From NCBI RefSeq assembly GCF_010728725.1, contig NZ_AP022606.1, forward strand, positions 4,154,001 through 4,218,000: 64,000 nucleotides of DNA, written 5' to 3'. Made by a program: the position numbers and the translations under genes. Source of the DNA: Mycobacterium branderi (GTDB taxonomy: Bacteria > Actinomycetota > Actinomycetes > Mycobacteriales > Mycobacteriaceae). A model generated the notes under the pieces. That model did no database searches. It was not told the origin of the DNA and was given only the letters and a program-made list of their open reading frames with translations. The stretch's first letter is position 1. Each line of letters opens with the position of its first letter. Positions 26,221 to 34,075 of this stretch are shown one piece after another.

Positions 26221-26490
26221 ATGGCAGTCAAAACGAAGCGCATCGAGCTTCGCGCGGAGCAAGCGACCTTCGACCGCATCCAGCGCGCCGCCAACCTTGT
26301 CCATGAGCAGACGTCGGAGTTCGTGCGGAAAGCGGCGATGCAACGGGCCGAAGAGATCCTGCGTCAGGAACTGGTGACGGCAATGGAGCCCGAACAGTTC
26401 GACAAACTGATGGCCTCGCTCGATGCTGCCGACAATGCGCCGCGGCTGGCGGCAGCCGCACGCAAACCAGCGATCTTCATTAAGCGTTAA
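26221..26490 (+). CDS. DUF1778 ribbon-helix-helix antitoxin (TacA-like)
   Basis: This 89-residue protein has an N-terminal RHH fold (KTKRIELRAEQATFDRIQRA, then TSEFVRKAAMQRAEEIL). Its C-terminal tail (EPEQFDKLMASLDA, then PAIFIKR) is the part that wraps the toxin in TacA families. It should bind its own promoter and neutralise the adjacent acetyltransferase. ATG 26221 has a strong AGGAGG 6 bp upstream. The toxin gene begins 3 bp after its stop. It resembles the Rv0918-Rv0919 pair of M. tuberculosis (from memory). Confidence 0.9.
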   Translation: MAVKTKRIELRAEQATFDRIQRAANLVHEQTSEFVRKAAMQRAEEILRQELVTAMEPEQFDKLMASLDAADNAPRLAAAARKPAIFIKR

Positions 26491-26493
26491 ACA

Positions 26494-27006
26494 ATGTTCG
26501 AGTCCACGCGGCTCACCGAGGACCACGCGCTGGAAGGATTCGACTGCGGCAAGGAGTCGCTGAATACCTGGCTGATCGCCCACGCTCGTCGCGCGGATAG
26601 CAGCGGTGTCGCACACGTCTACGTATGGACGCCGCACGGCGAACGGAAAGTCAGCGCCTATTTCGCCATCTGCCCCACCGAAGTAGTGCGCAACGACGAC
26701 GGCGTCTCGGGATCCATGGCCGGCGGCTATTCCCGCATACCCGGATACTTGATCGCACGCCTCGCAATCGACACATCGCTGCGGGGTCAGGGATACGGCG
26801 AGCAGCTGCTCCTCGACGCACTCGGCAAAGCCGTCGCCGCATCGGAAATCGGCGGCGGCCGGCTCATCGTGGTTGATGCCATCGACGACGAGGCGGGATC
26901 CTTCTACGAGCACTACCACTTCGTTCCCGTCCACAACCGCGAGCGTCGCCTGGTCATGAAGGTATCCACCGCGGCGAAGGCACTCGGCGAGCGCTGGCGA
27001 GAGTGA
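26494..27006 (+). CDS. GNAT acetyltransferase toxin (TacT-like)
   Basis: This 170-residue protein is a GNAT enzyme with the acetyl-CoA loop SLRGQGYGEQLL (residues 96-107) and a C-terminal FYEHYHFVPV motif (137-146) containing the tyrosine that acts as general acid in this family. TacT-type toxins acetylate the amino group of charged tRNAs and stop translation. The early FDCGKESLNTWL is typical of the TacT subgroup rather than ordinary GNATs. All catalytic features look intact, so the pair should be functional. The tRNA target is not predictable. Confidence 0.9.
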   Translation: MFESTRLTEDHALEGFDCGKESLNTWLIAHARRADSSGVAHVYVWTPHGERKVSAYFAICPTEVVRNDDGVSGSMAGGYSRIPGYLIARLAIDTSLRGQGYGEQLLLDALGKAVAASEIGGGRLIVVDAIDDEAGSFYEHYHFVPVHNRERRLVMKVSTAAKALGERWRE

Positions 27007-27256
27007 GGTCGCTCAGGACCCCTTCGCTTGTACAACGCGAAATCTGCACTGCGACCGCCTCTTTCATACAGCTTAGCCATCGTTGCCAGCGTCGCAGCAA
27101 TGCCCGGGTAGAGGACCGTGGCGGCAAAGTCCAGCAATGACCGAAAGGCCTGGGCGCGGTGCCGCCGCGAGATTTGCCGGTGGCCGGTTTTCGGGTGGGA
27201 TCATTTGCGCGCGGCTGTGCTCCCGCGCTAGCAGAGCTTAAGGCAGGTGGCCAAAC

Positions 27257-27272
27257 CTGGACAGGTGTCCAG
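27257..27272. promoter_or_regulatory. Palindrome CTGGACA-GG-TGTCCAG
   Basis: This perfect 7-bp inverted repeat with a 2-bp centre lies 21 bp before the ATG of the SnoaL-like gene at 27294. A TAGCCT hexamer downstream could be the -10, so the site would cover the -35. It has the size of a TetR or MarR operator. No regulator gene lies next to it, so control in trans or by the island TetR is possible. Confidence 0.55.
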
Positions 27273-27293
27273 TCAGTGCTCTAGCCTCACGGC

Positions 27294-27722
27294 ATGTCCA
27301 AAGTTCCCAGCAGATCCGCTCGACTTGCCCACGCGGCCAAACATGCCGAGTTATGGAATGCCGGTAAAAAAGACGAGTGGGTAGCGTCGTGGCGCACAAT
27401 CTGCCCGGGCGAGGTTCGTATGTTCGATCCGGTCGGCACAGAGCAGAAGCATGGTTTCGACACCGCGACGTCTGAGGCATTCGACATGTTCCAGCCCATC
27501 CTCAAGATCAAGATGATCACCGTCCAGGTGAACGGAAACGAGATGGCATGGGTCTGTGAGAACTACTTCGGCACCGAGCCGAACGTACAGATGGCCTACA
27601 GCATCGAAACATTCGCGTGGGACGACGACGGCAACCTGTTAATCAAGACCTACTATCCAATGCCGGAATCCGTTGGTGCCGACGCCGATCCATACGCTCA
27701 TCTGCTCGAAGAGCAGAAATAG
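27294..27722 (+). CDS. SnoaL-like (NTF2-fold) protein on the island
   Basis: This 142-residue protein has the NTF2-like pattern: HAAKHAELWNAGKKDEWVASWRTICPGEVRMFDPVG, a central strand KIKMITVQVNGNEMAWVCENYFG, and the closing strand AWDDDGNLLIKTYY. It may act as an isomerase/hydrolase or carrier of a hydrophobic ligand. ATG 27294 follows a palindromic operator. It sits alone between the toxin-antitoxin pair and the att copy, in the distal module of the tRNA-Pro island. Confidence 0.75.
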   Translation: MSKVPSRSARLAHAAKHAELWNAGKKDEWVASWRTICPGEVRMFDPVGTEQKHGFDTATSEAFDMFQPILKIKMITVQVNGNEMAWVCENYFGTEPNVQMAYSIETFAWDDDGNLLIKTYYPMPESVGADADPYAHLLEEQK

Positions 27723-28307
27723 CGCATAGGTACAACCGCGCGCCGCTGTCCTGTTTACCCTGGTCAGCTACCTCGGTTGGCCGGTTCGGTCGGATGCGTG
27801 ACGGCGGTGCTGGTCTGAATTGACGGCGGCCCGGTGGACAGCCGCCGGAGTGCTGGTAAATGCTGGCCGACGCTGGCGGTGCATCGCATATAGATCGCAC
27901 GACGCGGCGGCTAGATCGGCCAGAAACGTGCGTTGACAGGTAGTTACCGCTGTCGGGCTGACAGGATTTGAACCTGCGACCACTTGACCCCCAGTCGGAC
28001 ATCGGCTGAATTTCCTTGCGTTGCAATGAATCTTCAAGACTTCCGACCAGCAAAACCCGTCTCTTAATGTCTCCGGTCGATCCCCCCAATTCGCAACCCG
28101 CAGGTCAAGAGGTTGGCCACGTGGGCCATCTGAGTGCGTTGCCGGAGCTGCTGCGGACGGATTGCGGACGCCACGTCGCCTACATACCGGAGAGAGAGCG
28201 GGCGCTGGCCGTGCGAGGCGCACCATCCAACGCCAGAGGGGTAGCCCCCACCCTCTTGGTATCCCCTATGGCTGCGACGGCTCGCCTGGGGATGACTTCG
28301 CCGAATC
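27723..28307. other. Gene-free stretch around the inner att copy
   Basis: These 585 bases contain the 45-bp tRNA-Pro copy and otherwise no convincing gene. Frames that read VAGSNPVSPT here are tRNA sequence translated by chance. The stretch right of the repeat (28,000-28,300) has no coding bias I can see and may be decayed island DNA. Confidence 0.5.
27952..27996 (-). repeat. Perfect 45-bp copy of the tRNA-Pro 3' half (att)
   Basis: This segment is identical over 45 bp to 31086-31130, which is the tRNA-Pro gene from the anticodon loop through the acceptor arm. Identity ends abruptly on both sides, and the CCA of the real gene is not kept. This is the signature of site-specific integration into a tRNA 3' end, giving a direct repeat at the far boundary of the element. 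Confidence 0.9.
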
Positions 28308-28868
28308 TCAGGATTGGCGTGGCTCGTTCCGAGTCCAGCGCGAAGCCAGTGTGTCGCAGATGGTGCGTTGCTCGATCTCACTTAGGTCGTGCATAAGGAG
28401 TCCTTCGACGGTGAAGATGCCGATCATCACCTCGGCGTCCACAGTCGAGGTTGAGACTCCCGCAGTCTCCAATTCGTAACGGAACATGCTGCCGGTGATC
28501 AGATGGAAGTTGCGATGCCACTCGGCGATGGCAGCCGAATGTTCGACGCGGGCGTGCACCGTCGTCACTAGGCGGCTCATCTGGTGTAACTGGCGAACCG
28601 CCCACAGCACTCGAGCGGGGATCGGTTCGGTCGCAACTTGTTGGTACTGCGGCCAGATGTCGGCCATGACGGAGTCGAGCACAGCGATCAGAACGTCGTC
28701 CTTATCCCCGAAATACCAGTAGATGGTGTTGGGTGCCACCCCGGCTTCCTTGGCCAGGCGGCTCATCGGGGTGGCGTCGTAGCCAGTATCGATGAACAGC
28801 CGTCGTGCTGCCGCGACAATTTCTGCACGTTTCTCTTCGGCGGCCTGCGGGCGTTTGTTCCGTGCCAT
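28308..28868 (-). CDS. TetR/AcrR family regulator
   Basis: This 186-residue protein has the TetR DNA-binding domain at about residues 13-60 (LFIDTGYDATPMSRLAKEAG, then VAPNTIYWYFGDKDDVL). The ligand domain ends with RWTRNEPRQS. It is divergent from the hydrolase gene, and the intergenic DNA holds two TTGAA-N5-TTCAA operators. It should repress the hydrolase-SDR operon and itself. Being inside the tRNA-flanked module, it travels with its targets. Confidence 0.9.
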   Translation of the reverse strand: MARNKRPQAAEEKRAEIVAAARRLFIDTGYDATPMSRLAKEAGVAPNTIYWYFGDKDDVLIAVLDSVMADIWPQYQQVATEPIPARVLWAVRQLHQMSRLVTTVHARVEHSAAIAEWHRNFHLITGSMFRYELETAGVSTSTVDAEVMIGIFTVEGLLMHDLSEIEQRTICDTLASRWTRNEPRQS

Positions 28869-28898
28869 CGTTCCCTTTATCGACTAGGTCACACTGTG

Positions 28899-28913
28899 TT
28901 GAACGGCATTCAA
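28899..28913. promoter_or_regulatory. Operator 1, TTGAA-CGGCA-TTCAA
   Basis: This 15-bp inverted repeat with perfect 5-bp arms is the first of two copies in the TetR-hydrolase intergenic DNA. It lies 31 bp from the TetR start. Flanking bases are also shared with the second copy (GTTGAAC...CATTCAAGA). Confidence 0.75.
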
Positions 28914-28930
28914 GAACTTGCTAGCTTTTG

Positions 28931-28945
28931 TTGAACACCATTCAA
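28931..28945. promoter_or_regulatory. Operator 2, TTGAA-CACCA-TTCAA
   Basis: This is the second copy of the inverted repeat, 32 bp (three helical turns) from the first. It ends 23 bp before the hydrolase ATG at 28969, well placed to block its promoter. The in-phase spacing suggests cooperative binding of two TetR dimers. Confidence 0.75.
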
Positions 28946-28968
28946 GATACCTGATGAAGGCCAGGACC

Positions 28969-29883
28969 ATGAACCAACCACTTAGCTACGTCCGACACGA
29001 CGTCACCTTTATGTCCGAGGGCACATCCTGCGCGGCGTGGCTCTACCGGCCCGAAGGCGGTGAGAATCCCCCCATCGTCGTGCTAGCTCACGGGTTTGCC
29101 GCCTTCCGCGAACTGCGCCTGGACGCCTACGCCGCACGATTCGCCCAGGCGGGCTACGCCGCCCTGGTGTTCGACTACCGACACTGGGGTGCCAGCGAAG
29201 GACAACCCCGCCGCATCCTTGACATCGCCAAACAGCACGCTGACTGGCGGGCCGCCATCGCCTACGCCCGCAGCCTGGACAACGTCGACACCACCCGGGT
29301 CGTGGCCTGGGGTTCCTCCTTCGGCGGTGGTCACGTTCTCAACTTGGCCGCCCGCGACCACGATCTCGCAGCCGCTATCGTCCAGGTCCCCCACGTCACC
29401 GGACCCGCATCGGCGTTCTCCCAATCCCCAAAACTGGTAGCGCGGTTGATCCTCGCCGGCCTGCGCGACCAAGTCGGCGCATGGCTCGGGCGCCCGCCCT
29501 ACCGGACAGCAGCTATCGGCTACCCGGGTGAGGTCGCGATGATGACCTCCGCGGGGGCCGCCGAGCTCGTCGAACGGATGGCTGGGGACAAGCGGGAAGA
29601 ACTACTCGCCGAGAACGACGTCGCCGCCCGCATCGCCCTGCGCGTGCCGCTGTATTCACCGGGACGCAAAGTCGCAGGCATCACCGCGCCGACCCTGGTT
29701 CAGCTCGCCAAACGGGACGACGTCACTCCCTACCCCAAAGCCAAAAAGATCGTGGCCCGCATCCCCCATGGTGAAGTCCGCTCCTATGACTGCGCGCACT
29801 TCGAGCCGTACCTGGAACCGCACTTCGAGGAGATCATCACAGACCAGATCGACTTCCTCAATCGCCACGTCCCACTGGCGTGA
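28969..29883 (+). CDS. Alpha/beta hydrolase
   Basis: This 304-residue protein is a serine hydrolase of the dienelactone-hydrolase/peptidase S15-like group. It has an oxyanion HGFAAFRELRLD near residue 41, the nucleophile elbow GSSFGG (Ser117), an Asp candidate in AKRDDVTPY, and the His in CAHFEPYL. ATG 28969 is chosen over 28954 and TTG 28918: GAAGG lies at Shine-Dalgarno distance and the longer starts would run over operator 2. It is followed after 113 bp by an SDR gene on the same strand. It is probably a TetR-controlled ester or lactone hydrolase. Confidence 0.87.
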   Translation: MNQPLSYVRHDVTFMSEGTSCAAWLYRPEGGENPPIVVLAHGFAAFRELRLDAYAARFAQAGYAALVFDYRHWGASEGQPRRILDIAKQHADWRAAIAYARSLDNVDTTRVVAWGSSFGGGHVLNLAARDHDLAAAIVQVPHVTGPASAFSQSPKLVARLILAGLRDQVGAWLGRPPYRTAAIGYPGEVAMMTSAGAAELVERMAGDKREELLAENDVAARIALRVPLYSPGRKVAGITAPTLVQLAKRDDVTPYPKAKKIVARIPHGEVRSYDCAHFEPYLEPHFEEIITDQIDFLNRHVPLA

Positions 29884-29996
29884 CGCCAACGCCACACGCG
29901 TCCTTATCCGGCAGACCCGCCCCCGCAGCGCACTACACGCGCACCCCTTCCCGTCGGCCACGGTGGCCGACGCCTACCACTAAGGAACACCCACCC

Positions 29997-30788
29997 ATGA
30001 ATACGACCCGACGTACCGCACTGATTACCGGGGCATCTGCCGGTATCGGCGCGGCCTTCGCTCGCCACCTCGCCAACGAGGGCTACGACGTACTGCTCGT
30101 CGCCCGACGCGCCGAGCGCCTCAAGGAACTCGCCGCCCAACTACACCAACAGCACGACGTGCGTGCGGAAGTGTTCACCGCCGACCTCACCGACCCCGCG
30201 GCCCCCGCCGCGATCATCGCCCGCGCAACCGAATTGGGCTTGCCCATCGACGTTCTCATCAACAACGCCGGTCTCATGGCCAGCACCAAGTTCTCCGACA
30301 CCTCGTGGGACTCGGTCGCGGGAGAACTTCAACTGATGGTCACCGCCGTAACCGAACTGACCCACCGCGCCATTCCCGGCATGAAGCAACGAGCCTGGGG
30401 ACGCATCATCAACCTGTCCTCACTGGCCGCGCTAGCCCCACCCGGAGAAGGACTGCTGTACACCGGCATCAAGTCCTACGTGTTGAACATGTCCCAATGC
30501 CTCGACATGGAACTTAAACCCCACGGCATCCATGTCACCGCGCTATGCCCCGGCTTCACGCGCACCGAGTTTCACGACGTGACGGACAACCGCGACGCCG
30601 CCGACCGCCTGCCGAGCTTCATGTGGCAACAGCCAGATCCCGTTGTGCGCGAGGGATGGGCCGCGGTGACCAACGGCAAGCCCGTCTGCATATCAGGCAC
30701 CCTCAACAAGCTCACCGCCGCCGCCATACGCCCAGTCCCACAGCGCATTCAGTACTTCCTTGGCCGTACCCTAAATCCATTCAAATAG
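29997..30788 (+). CDS. Short-chain dehydrogenase/reductase
   Basis: This 263-residue protein has a classical SDR core: TGASAGIG (11-18), NNAG (89-92), Ser near 141-142 and YTGIK (Tyr155, Lys159). ATG 29997 is preceded by AAGGA, and the upstream open frame is discarded. TetR-hydrolase-SDR sets in mycobacteria often include a Baeyer-Villiger monooxygenase to form an oxidation-and-hydrolysis pathway. None is present here, so the set looks like a trimmed version of that theme (inference). Confidence 0.88.
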   Translation: MNTTRRTALITGASAGIGAAFARHLANEGYDVLLVARRAERLKELAAQLHQQHDVRAEVFTADLTDPAAPAAIIARATELGLPIDVLINNAGLMASTKFSDTSWDSVAGELQLMVTAVTELTHRAIPGMKQRAWGRIINLSSLAALAPPGEGLLYTGIKSYVLNMSQCLDMELKPHGIHVTALCPGFTRTEFHDVTDNRDAADRLPSFMWQQPDPVVREGWAAVTNGKPVCISGTLNKLTAAAIRPVPQRIQYFLGRTLNPFK

Positions 30789-30846
30789 ACGATCCCGAGT
30801 CGCTGATTGTTGTGTACGGTGCTGCACCCACCCTGCTGCTGCTCTT

Positions 30847-31056
30847 TCACGCGTCAAAATCTTGGTCCAGCACGCGGTAGACGGTGGCACGACTTACTCC
30901 GAGAGTGGAACGCAATGGTATCGGCGGGCTCGCCGCTGGCGTGCATCCGCTGAGCCAACGCGGATTTCGAGGTCGAGCACCTTGGGCCGTCCGATCTGCT
31001 GCCCGCGCGCCCGACGTGCCTCGCCGTCGAACACGCGTGCAATCGGATGAAATCGA
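30847..31056 (-). pseudogene. Frameshifted C-terminus of a serine recombinase (resolvase/invertase)
   Basis: Three reading frames must be joined to give the resolvase tail. RRARGQQIGRPKVLDLE comes first, then, after a shift, KSALAQRMHASGEPADTIA, then, after another shift, TLGVSRATVYRVLDQDFDA and TGA at 30847. This is the typical linker plus helix-turn-helix of Tn3-type resolvases. The catalytic N-terminal domain with its Ser is absent. The fragment lies right beside the tRNA-Pro gene, where island recombinases usually sit, so it is a plausible relic of the mobilising enzyme. Confidence 0.8.
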
Positions 31057-31086
31057 AAAGACGAGGTCAGAGGGCACGTTCTTTGG

Positions 31087-31160
31087 TCGGGCTGACAGGA
31101 TTTGAACCTGCGACCACTTGACCCCCAGTCAAGTGCGCTACCAAACTGCGCCACAGCCCG
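31087..31160 (-). tRNA. tRNA-Pro (anticodon GGG)
   Basis: The minus strand folds into a full cloverleaf: acceptor CGGGCTG with CAGCCCG, a D arm, an anticodon arm ACTTGACTGGGGGTCAAGT reading GGG, and a T arm GCAGGTTCAAATCCTGT. A CCA follows in the genome at 31084-31086. This is the intact gene of the island; its 3' half is duplicated at 27952 and, decayed, at 25985. Confidence 0.95.
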
Positions 31161-31161
31161 G

Positions 31162-31185
31162 TGCCGCCGGAACGATCCGGCAGCA
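31162..31185 (-). terminator. GC-rich hairpin after the TauE/SafE gene
   Basis: TGCCGCCGGA pairs with TCCGGCAGCA around a 4-base loop with one mismatch, in the short gap between the transporter stop and the tRNA-Pro gene. There is no U-run, so it would be a non-canonical mycobacterial terminator or a tRNA 5'-leader structure. Confidence 0.4.
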
Positions 31186-31213
31186 GGTCGAAAGCCTACC
31201 GCAGCCGCATTGG

Positions 31214-31996
31214 CTACACCGTCACCAGGCGGTACAACCCGATGAGTCCGACGACAACGATCGCGGCCCGCAGCGCGTTCGGCGACAGCCGTCGGCCATA
31301 GTGCGCCCCCAGCCAGCCACCGATGAGCGAGCCCGCCGCAATCAGGCCGGCCGCCGGCCAACTGATCCGGTCGAACGCAACGATCGTGTACGCCAACGCG
31401 GCCACGACGTTGACAAGCAACGCCAGGAGGTTCTTCGCCGCGTTCATCCTTTGCACCGACTCGGGCAGCAGTGCCCCCATCACGGCGATCAGCATGATGC
31501 CCTGCGCCGCAGTGAAATAGCCGCCGTAAGCCCCGACCGCGAACGTCCCGATGACCAGCGCAGCCATCCGCCGTGACGAAACGTGGGAGGCGGATCGGCC
31601 CTCGCTTTCGGCGCGTCGGCGCGCCCATGCCTGGATCCGTGGGCCCATCACCACCAGCAGTAGCGCCGCGATCAGCAGCACCGGAACCATTTCGCCGAAC
31701 ACCTTCTCCGGAAGGTGCAGCAGCAGATATGCGCCCAACCCGGCGCCGATCAGCGACGCCGGAACCTGCCAGCGCAGCCGGTCCCACTGACCGGCAAGCT
31801 CACGGCGGTATCCCCAGGTTCCGGAGACGCTGCCCGCCACCAGACCGACCGCATTGGACATGGTCGACGTCACCGGCGGGTAGCCCAGCGCCACCAGGGT
31901 CGGGAAGGTGATCAGGGTGCCCGAGCCGACGACGGCGTTGATCGCGCCGGCACCGAGCCCGGCAACAATGATCAAGATCGCGTCCGATAACGGCAC
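31214..31996 (-). CDS. TauE/SafE family transporter
   Basis: This 260-residue membrane protein belongs to the TSUP family, which exports sulfite or organosulfonates or takes up C2 sulfur compounds. About eight spans are visible. The first (LSDAILIIVAGLGAGAINAVVGSGTLITFPTL) and the start of the second half (GGYFTAAQGIMLIAVMGALL) carry the duplicated G-x-G-x-x-x motifs of the family. GTG at 31996 fits the short N-terminus. It lies 22 bp after der on the same strand, so it may be the last gene of that operon. Confidence 0.88.
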   Translation of the reverse strand: MPLSDAILIIVAGLGAGAINAVVGSGTLITFPTLVALGYPPVTSTMSNAVGLVAGSVSGTWGYRRELAGQWDRLRWQVPASLIGAGLGAYLLLHLPEKVFGEMVPVLLIAALLLVVMGPRIQAWARRRAESEGRSASHVSSRRMAALVIGTFAVGAYGGYFTAAQGIMLIAVMGALLPESVQRMNAAKNLLALLVNVVAALAYTIVAFDRISWPAAGLIAAGSLIGGWLGAHYGRRLSPNALRAAIVVVGLIGLYRLVTV

Positions 31997-32018
31997 TGCA
32001 GCACCCTACCGGGACCGC

Positions 32019-33398
32019 TCAGCGTGACCGAGCGCCCCGCTTCTCGCGCACGCGGACGTTGATACGGATCGGGCTGCCCTCGAAACCGAACGTCTCGCGC
32101 AGTCGTCGCTCCAGGAACCGGCGGTACCCCGCCTCCAAAAACCCGGTGGTGAACAACACGAACGTCGGAGGGCGCGCGGTCGCCTGGGTGGCGAACAGAA
32201 TCCGGGGCTGCCGTCCGCCGCGCACCGGCGGCGGCGTGGCAGCCACCACCTCCTTGACCCAGGTGTTCAAACGACCGGTCGAGATCCGCGTATCCCATGA
32301 CGCCAGAGCACTTTCCAGCGCCGGCACCAACTTCTGCACTGCGCGGCCCGTCTTCGCAGAGATGTTGACTCGCTGCGCCCAGCGCACCTGTACCAACTCG
32401 CGGTCGATCTCCCGCTCCAGCAGATAGCGGCGGTCCTCGTCGACCAGATCCCACTTGTTGAACGCCAGCACCAGCGCCCGCCCAGCCTCGATCACCATGG
32501 ACAGCACCCGCTGATCCTGTTCGGTCAGCGGCACCGACGCGTCGATCAACACGATCACCACCTCGGCGGCATCGATCGCACCGTGGGTGCGCACCGACGC
32601 GTAGAACTCGTGTCCGCTGGCCTGCCCCACCTTGCGGCGCAGACCGGCGGTGTCGACGAAACGCCATACCTTGCCGTTCATTTCGATCAGCGAGTCCACC
32701 GGGTCGACCGTCGTACCGGCCACCTCGTGCACCACCGCCAGCTCATCGCCCGCCAGCCGGTTCAGCAGTGAACTCTTACCGACATTGGGTTTCCCGACGA
32801 GCGCCACCCGCCGCGGGCCGCCCGACGTAGTCGCCGATTCGGCCACCTGCGGCAGCGCGGCAACAACGTCGTCGAGCAGGTCGGCCACGCCACGGCCATG
32901 CATCGCGCTGATCGCATACGGCTGTCCCAGCCCCAGCGACCACAGCGCGGCGGCGTCCGCCTCGCCACGCTCGCCGTCAACCTTGTTGGCGGCCAAGAAC
33001 ACTGGCTTGCCGGCACGGCGCAGGATGCGGGCTGCGGCGTCGTCGCCGGCGGTCGCACCTACCACCGCGTCCACCACCAGGATCACCGCGTCGGCGGTGC
33101 GCATCGCCACCGCTGCCTGTTCGGCCACCAACTGCTGTAAGCCCTTGGCGTCGGGCTCCCAGCCGCCGGTGTCCTGCACCACGAAACGGCGTCCGGTCCA
33201 CAGCGCGTCGTAGGACACCCGGTCGCGGGTCACGCCCGGCACATCCTGCACCACCGCCTCGCGGCGGCCCAGGATCCGGTTGACCAGCGTCGACTTGCCG
33301 ACATTGGGCCGGCCCACCACCGCCACCACCGGCGGCGGGCCGGAAGCCTCGACGTCCCAGTCGCTTTCGTCGCTCCAGGTTCCGTCGGTATCGCTCAC
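32019..33398 (-). CDS. der: Ribosome-associated GTPase Der
   Basis: This 459-residue protein has the two tandem GTPase domains unique to Der/EngA: first P-loop GRPNVGKS at 29-36 with DTGGWE, second P-loop GKPNVGKS near 202 with DTAGLR, and a C-terminal KH-like domain ([17 protein letters not shown]). It acts in 50S subunit maturation. The GTG start overlaps the cmk stop by 4 bp. A roughly 25-residue acidic N-terminal extension precedes the first G domain. Confidence 0.97.
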   Translation of the reverse strand: MSDTDGTWSDESDWDVEASGPPPVVAVVGRPNVGKSTLVNRILGRREAVVQDVPGVTRDRVSYDALWTGRRFVVQDTGGWEPDAKGLQQLVAEQAAVAMRTADAVILVVDAVVGATAGDDAAARILRRAGKPVFLAANKVDGERGEADAAALWSLGLGQPYAISAMHGRGVADLLDDVVAALPQVAESATTSGGPRRVALVGKPNVGKSSLLNRLAGDELAVVHEVAGTTVDPVDSLIEMNGKVWRFVDTAGLRRKVGQASGHEFYASVRTHGAIDAAEVVIVLIDASVPLTEQDQRVLSMVIEAGRALVLAFNKWDLVDEDRRYLLEREIDRELVQVRWAQRVNISAKTGRAVQKLVPALESALASWDTRISTGRLNTWVKEVVAATPPPVRGGRQPRILFATQATARPPTFVLFTTGFLEAGYRRFLERRLRETFGFEGSPIRINVRVREKRGARSR

Positions 33399-34075
33399 CG
33401 GATCGCCTCGCTTCGCTGCTTTACCAACTCCAGCAGATAAGCGACTACCTCGGCTTCGGTCATCTCGCTGGTGTCCACGACGACCGCATCGTCGGCGGCC
33501 CGCAACGGCGACACCGCCCGCGTCGAATCCAAATGGTCGCGGCGGCGCACGTCGGCCAGTACCCCGTAATAGTCGTCGGGCAGGCCCGCGGCGATGTTCT
33601 GGTCATTGCGGCGCCGCGCCCGGGTCTCGGCCGATGCGGTCAGGAAAATCTTCAGGTCGGCGTCGGGCAGCACCACCGTGCCGATGTCGCGGCCTTCGAC
33701 CACGATGCTGCCGCCGCCGTCGGCCAGCGCACGCTGCAGATCCACCAGCCGGGCCCGCACCGCCGGAACTGACGACACCGCTGACACGGCGCGAGTCACC
33801 TCCTCACCGCGGATCTCGGCTGAAACATCTTGGGAATCAAGGCAACAGCGGTCCACGTCGGGGTCATAGCCCACCGACAACTGCACCCCAGCCGCGACGG
33901 CCCCGACCGCTGCCTGGTCGGCAGGGTCGACTCCGGCCCGCAGCACCGCCAGCGTCACGATCCGATACATTGCGCCCGTGTCCAAATACCGTGCATTCAG
34001 CGCCCGCGCCAAACCTCTTGAAACCGAAGACTTTCCGGTCCCAGCCGGCCCGTCCACGGCAACAACTATGCTCAC
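33395..34075 (-). CDS. cmk: Cytidylate kinase
   Basis: This 226-residue protein has the P-loop [13 protein letters not shown] at 5-17, the YLDTGAMYR substrate segment and the [11 protein letters not shown] motif. It phosphorylates CMP and dCMP with ATP. It overlaps rluB upstream and der downstream by 4 bp each (GTGA junctions), so expression of all three is coupled. The length is the family norm. Confidence 0.97.
   Translation of the reverse strand: MSIVVAVDGPAGTGKSSVSRGLARALNARYLDTGAMYRIVTLAVLRAGVDPADQAAVGAVAAGVQLSVGYDPDVDRCCLDSQDVSAEIRGEEVTRAVSAVSSVPAVRARLVDLQRALADGGGSIVVEGRDIGTVVLPDADLKIFLTASAETRARRRNDQNIAAGLPDDYYGVLADVRRRDHLDSTRAVSPLRAADDAVVVDTSEMTEAEVVAYLLELVKQRSEAIR

Larger units (their letters stand above)
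25985..27951. mobile_element. Distal module of tRNA-Pro island
   Basis: This roughly 2-kb module lies between the degenerate and the perfect tRNA-Pro 3' copies. It carries the DUF1778/GNAT toxin-antitoxin pair and a SnoaL-like gene, both cargo types common on mobile DNA. No recombinase is visible in it. The boundaries are inferred from the repeats, and the module may be the remnant of a larger integration. Confidence 0.55.
27952..31086. mobile_element. Proximal module of tRNA-Pro island
   Basis: This roughly 3.1-kb module is flanked by the perfect 45-bp tRNA-Pro repeats. It carries a TetR gene, a divergent hydrolase-SDR operon with twin operators, and, next to the tRNA gene, a frameshifted C-terminus of a serine recombinase. 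With no intact integrase it is either a decayed element or one mobilised in trans. It lies downstream of the tRNA 3' end, as expected for tRNA-targeted insertions. Confidence 0.75.

Noticed and set aside
26913..27137. 74-residue minus-strand frame (MLDFAATVLYPGIAATLATM...)
   Set aside because: It overlaps the toxin gene end, has no Shine-Dalgarno and no family pattern. It might be a decayed fragment, but there is no positive evidence.
27768..28226. Minus-strand frame with the phrase GGQVVAGSNPVSPT
   Set aside because: This is the well-known artefact of translating tRNA sequence; here it is the duplicated tRNA-Pro 3' half.
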